Shown piece after piece: positions 59,822 through 64,000 of a stretch of DNA of 64,000 bases. Source of the stretch: Chelonoidis abingdonii (lineage: Eukaryota; Chordata; Testudines; Testudinidae); assembly GCF_003597395.2 (NCBI RefSeq), contig NC_133778.1:20896897-20960896 (forward strand), given 5' to 3'. How positions within the stretch are numbered: the first letter of the stretch is position 1; the number at the start of each line of letters is the position of its first letter. Both the position numbers and the translations under genes were made by a program. The notes below the pieces were generated by a model. The model did not search any database. It was not told where the DNA came from and worked only from the letters and a program-made list of their open reading frames with translations.

Positions 59822-60356
59822 TGAGTTAAAACAACTCATCTACAGCTAAGTCAATCACTCTTTGTAGATCAAGTGTCATTTTACAGTGAGCAAGACTAGC
59901 TCAAAGGCAGGAACTCAAGTATATTAACAAACTAGCTGCTGAAGTGAAGAAGAGCGCTATGTCATCAGTTAATAAGATGTTTTTAGAAATTACATATGCT
60001 CCATAATCTAAGTTTGCATTAAAAAAAAAAGGCTTTAGCCATTTGTTTGCACAGGTAACCTTAGAAGTATGAAGCAACTGTGATGTTGGCCTAAGTCGGC
60101 AGACAGCCTGGAGCAACACCTCTGAGGGCAGCACCAATTCACTGTATGGAGTTATGGCTGACGGCTAGTGTTAGTTAACTGTTGATCTGTTCACTATTTC
60201 ACAGCTGATCAAAGCTTGCAAGAAAGGAGGGGTGATAATATTGTGAAGAGCTGCACAATACAGTACAAGAAACTTCTTCTTTTGGAGTTTCAAGTTAGCA
60301 GAGGGCTTGGAAGAGTACCAATATTGTTTTCCTCAGTAGTTCAATAGATGGTACAT

Positions 60357-60536
60357 ACGGTGCTACCTCGATATAACACAAATTCAGATATAACACGGTA
60401 AAGCAGTGCTCCGGGGTGGGTGCAGGGCTGCGCACTCCGGGGGATCAAAGCAAGTTCGATATAACACGGTTTCACCTATAACGCAGTAAGATTTTTTGGC
60501 TCCCAAGGACAGCATTCTATCGAGGAAGAGGTGTAC
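60357..60536. mobile_element. MITE of mariner/pogo type (CTCGATATAAC)
   Basis: The left end GGTGCTACCTCGATATAACAC and the right end TTCTATCGAGGAAGAGGTGTACC are imperfect inverted repeats. Inside, GATATAACACGG recurs. It lies about 240 bp downstream of the NDUFB3 stop. Confidence 0.7.
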
Positions 60537-60670
60537 CATCTCATGCACATCTTGTTTTTCCATGAATCAAGTCAGGTTCAGATTTGGGAGCATCACTGGA
60601 AAGTTTTTTTTTTTTTTTCTCCAAGAAAAGATGACAAAGCCACAGAGACATGCTCTTGCCAATGACAAAT

Positions 60671-60676
60671 TTTAAT
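60671..60676 (-). terminator. possible NDUFB3 polyadenylation signal (ATTAAA)
   Basis: ATTAAA on the minus strand about 100 nt after the NDUFB3 stop; another copy lies at about 60726-60731. No canonical AATAAA was seen nearby. A poly-A run on the minus strand (60605-60620) lies further downstream. Assignment is by position only. Confidence 0.35.
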
Positions 60677-60775
60677 AGGCATCTTTACATGTCCAACAAA
60701 ATCAGTCAGCTATTGTATAACATGTTTTAATTTGGAACTGTGTAAATAACTTTGAGAAGTTCTACTATTCCATTT

Positions 60776-60932
60776 TCAGTGATGTCCTCCATTTTTCTTC
60801 GGAGGAAACAGTGTGTACTCGATCCCAAGTGCTACCACAAAGGCTACGAATCCCCACTTGAAACCTTTGGTGAGAACATCCATAACAGTGACAGGTTTTG
60901 TAAAGCCACCCATATATCTCCATGCTTCATTG
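60776..60932 (-). CDS. NDUFB3: NDUFB3 last coding exon (complex I subunit B3/B12)
   Basis: The acceptor tttttcctag|C is followed by [10 protein letters not shown], then [19 protein letters not shown] and a stop. The 51 residues equal the length of the human last exon and align throughout. NDUFB3 is a small single-pass accessory subunit of the membrane arm of mitochondrial NADH:ubiquinone oxidoreductase, involved in assembly and not in catalysis. The hydrophobic stretch at about residues 26-42 of this exon is the membrane helix. The C-terminus is lysine- and histidine-rich (KKNGGHH), close to the KKHH of human. The real splice acceptor and matching upstream exon argue against a processed pseudogene. 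Confidence 0.94.
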
Positions 60933-60945
60933 CTAGGAAAAAACA

Positions 60946-63397
60946 AAACCGACAGATAGAGCGAAGTTAGAAGACCCACTCTGATTCCATATGCCAACAC
61001 AAATGTATTTATATGCAAAAAGTTAAAAAACATATTCCAAAAAGCTATGCAGTGAAAATGCAAGGTTTCCATAGTTAAAGCACTCAAATATCAGGAAATA
61101 CTATGAAGTTAACTATGCCCCCTTATGCATGTTTGTTATGCCAACCTTTAATTACCATATTGCATGACCACATACAACATATTCAGTAAGAAAATATTTT
61201 TTTCCTGCAAGTTTAGTTGTACATGTGTAGAATCTTCTGTTACAGTGTCCCACTTACTTCCTGTATGCTGCAAAAACAGAACCCAGAAGTCGTTTATATA
61301 CAAGATACGGAGTGAATAAAGCAAGTGCTCCTGTGCCACTTTTGAATGAGGCAGGTGTAATTATCATTATTTGTATTACTTTAACATCCGGGACCCATTG
61401 TGCTAGGTGCAGCACAACCACAGAATGAAAAGACAATCCCTGACCCAAAGAGCTTACCATCTAATTGTAAAGTACTAGATATTTCCCTGCTTGAGTCTTA
61501 CTCGTGAAGTTAACACTCAGCATAGTTTGAACAGACCTTTCTGTACTGTTTAAAAAGGCAGAATTTATGTTTTTCTATCTTTTTGTCTTATGCAAGCCTT
61601 TACCTCACTGAGCATGTATGTGAACAACAGCTGTTACTACCATTTCAGTCATAAAGTACTTAGACTTATCAGATCCACATGAAATATTAAGTCCAGCACA
61701 AATAATATAGTCTGTTCCAGAAACAAAGCTCTCAATTCCATTATCATATCTGCGGAGGACACAGAGACATAGCTAAGGAAAAAACAATCTACGAGAGGAT
61801 AAGATTGAACCACTGTCAACGCACTTGATACTGAAAGTTTTTATGAGCGTCTCAGCAGAATTGTCAAGGACTGAATGGTCTGTAGACACTCATCTACCCC
61901 GTAGGTAGTCCCTCTAGCTCAGGGTTAAGGCACACTGGATGGGAGACTTGTTCTGTAGGTGCTAGTACTGTGTTCCTACTAAGTGGATAAAGAATTTCAG
62001 TCTTCGGGGCTGTAAATCTGTATTTGTTCACCAGGGCTAAATCTACACAGAAGCTGTATGTAAATAAATTAGGCTACACTGGTCTTAGATTTTGAAAGGT
62101 GCCAATACCAACAAAAAAAAAAAGCCCAGAGGGGTTTTGCTACTTTAGGATTCTTAGTACAAGATATTCTTCAGAAGGACTACATTAATAAATGTAGTAA
62201 ACAGATCTTGATACTTCTATCATGTCTTCACTAAAGAGATTGCTATGAAACTAGTACTAGAGGCTTGTCTCAGTGTGGGATTTAAGCATTACATTATACA
62301 TAATTCTGCATTAGGCAAAGATATGCAGGAGAGGTCCAATACTTCAATCTACTAAGAGATTTTGCACTTTGTCCCTTAGTCAATATTCAACAAAACAAGT
62401 AAACAACTTTTTTTTTTCCCCAATGCAAACCAATGTTCTGAGAAACAGCAATTTTTCACCTAGGAAAGGGAATAAACAGCACAAGTTTTTCTCAGCCCTA
62501 CACAATATTTTGGAGCAGTTTCAGGGCCATATACTTAGGAAACGTGCAGGAGAGGGTGTGGGATTAATTTACTGGCTACTTATGCAGCACTTTGGAAGAA
62601 TGTGTTGGAGTACGGCCATTTCCTTGTGGTAGTAAACCGGACTCCTGCAGAAAAGAGAAATATTATTGTGCTCCAGATAAAATTAATTATTTAACTAGAG
62701 TGAATTTTATAAACTTGAACTCAAGAGATAGAAGCAAGACTAAAAAACTGAATATCAGAGACTTAGAAAGTAGGGTTCAGAGACAGCTGATAACCGTAGA
62801 CAGTTAATATCTGATAAAACAACTCCAGGTAACATTAAAATATAGTAATTAACAAGGTTAGAAACTATGTAATACTCTTACACTATCTCCTGAACAAATA
62901 AAAGGAAATAAAGGATTACTCAATCCACCAAAACCCACCCCAATAGGTCATAACAAGAGGTGATACAGCAATATCCATCCAACAGTTTGCTTTAAAAACA
63001 TGGTAAAAACTGCATAAGAGTATTGGAGGAAGCAGGTATGGACCTGTAGGACCACAGAATAGCTACTGTAGGGCTTTTGTCTTCCTGTAGAATTGGACAA
63101 TGGAGCATGAAGCCTGACCCTTTTCATTCCCAAAGGCTGAAGAATGGTAAAGGAGAAGGTTATATATTTCTCCCTGTTGTGACTCAGGTCAAAGCCCTGT
63201 CTCTACAGCTAAACAATGTAGAATAGCTGTAGGGAGTAAGATACCTCCCCAGTTCAGGGGACTAAGATCAGGTTTTCCATGACTTGATTCACCTTAACAG
63301 TTTTCTATATGATTTTCATGAACTGCTTAGCAAATGTAGAACAAAGTAGAATGAAATCCCAAGCCATCTGCTACTACAGTTCAAAACTTCGATTAAA
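60946..63397. other. NDUFB3 intron, one faint old repeat
   Basis: No second exon was found here. The segment 61365-61470 (GGACCCATTGTGCTAGGTGC, CAATCCCTGACCCAAAGAGC) resembles a widespread amniote interspersed repeat. Nothing else recognised. Confidence 0.45.
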
Positions 63398-63614
63398 GGC
63401 CCCAATTCAGCAAAACACTTAATCACATTCTTGTCTATAAGCACACAAGTAATCCTGTCCCTATTCAGCAAAGCATTTAAACACATACTGTACTGAAGTT
63501 CCATTGAAATCAATGAGATTTAAGACCATGCTTAAGTGCTTTGCTGAATAGGGACAGGATTACTCACATGCTTAAATTCAAGCATTGCTTCAATGCCTTG
63601 CTGAACTAAGAACA
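63398..63614. mobile_element. palindromic MITE in NDUFB3 intron
   Basis: GGCCCCAATTCAGCAAAACAC and GTGCTTTGCTGAATAGGGACA, with mirrored CATGCTTAA and TTCCATTGAAATCAATGAG blocks, make a long imperfect palindrome. Related to 51525-51640. Confidence 0.6.
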
Positions 63615-63968
63615 CGGAACCGCCCAATTTAAGTATTTGTGGGATAGCTCAGGCTCAAGGTAAACAGTGAGCTCATCTCTCCATTCTGCAGAACAAAATT
63701 CTGAAAGGACACGTCTTCATCTCATCATAAAACATCACAAAGCATGGCTGAACTTTACAATGTGAGGCGGCTCTGAGGGTAATGCAATACTAGTAATCTC
63801 TACACAAAAATGAACTTCGACTACATTTTTTATGTGCTAACTGATGCAGTCTAGGTGTTTTTCCAGCTTTTTTGCTAAAAAGAACCATCCACAATGACTA
63901 CATCACAAGGTTACAGGAAGTGCGCGCACATGTAGCTATATATCTGAATGACGCATTCTCTCACTTAC

Positions 63969-64000
63969 CGAAGCCATGGATCTCTAATACCCCGCCTAGC
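63969..64000 (-). CDS. NDUFB3: NDUFB3 penultimate coding exon, 3' end only
   Basis: The minus-strand frame reads ARRGIRDPWL plus two bases of an Arg codon, then donor gtaagtga at 63968. This matches AAKGLRDPWGR of human NDUFB3 just before the last intron, and its phase joins exactly to the exon at 60932. The start codon and about the first 35-45 residues lie beyond the right edge of the window. Confidence 0.85.

Noticed and set aside
60776..60932. NDUFB3 segment as a processed pseudogene
   Set aside because: It starts at a proper splice acceptor and the preceding exon with matching phase is found at the window edge.
61256..61275. Tiny exon-like motif (gcag, ten bases, gtaagt) on the minus strand in the NDUFB3 intron
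   Set aside because: Ten bases, no match to the NDUFB3 protein, and the true upstream exon is at 63969-64000.

Overview
The window looks like nuclear DNA of a turtle, probably a cryptodire. The evidence is intron-split vertebrate genes plus interspersed repeats typical of turtle genomes: a tRNA-derived Pol III SINE with a CR1-like tail, many CR1 LINE fragments, Penelope-like (PLE) ends, many hAT-type elements with 8-bp target-site duplications (TSDs), and short MITEs with 3-bp duplications. The organism call is inference from repeat recognition. The exon structures were read directly from the sequence.

Two protein-coding genes are supported, both on the minus strand. CFLAR (c-FLIP, the catalytically dead caspase-8 relative) is complete in its coding part. 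It has nine exons between 32647 and 14995 that join in phase to a 491-residue protein: two death-effector domains (DEDs), a linker and a pseudocaspase. NDUFB3 (a complex I accessory subunit) is partial. Its last coding exon lies at 60932-60776, and the last 32 bases of the preceding coding exon lie at the right edge (64000-63969). The order NDUFB3 then CFLAR in one orientation matches human 2q33, where CASP10 and CASP8 follow CFLAR. A CpG-rich block at the left edge (about 1-480) may therefore be the promoter of the next gene, lying outside the window. A second CpG-rich block (about 45.6-46.4 kb) between the two genes is the best candidate for the CFLAR promoter and non-coding first exon.

Most of the remaining sequence is repeat. 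From 0.8 to 10.4 kb there are a SINE, CR1, a PLE split by a hAT element, a decayed hAT-family transposase split by CR1, and a second PLE. From 13 to 32.6 kb CFLAR introns hold hAT and other MITEs, a minisatellite, a local duplication and a decayed cysteine-rich coding stretch. From 33.6 to 43.3 kb there are MITEs, an inverted MITE pair, hAT elements and nested CR1s. From 47 to 60.5 kb there are hAT MITEs, a foldback hAT element, PLE ends and a third copy of a CpG-rich MITE.

No CRISPR array, rRNA, functional tRNA or bacterial-type operon was seen. The most unusual items are the foldback hAT element with a perfect 8-bp TSD (49158-50770), the PLE ends carrying hammerhead-ribozyme-like cores, and a MITE that jumped into a head-to-head PLE palindrome (40897-41401).
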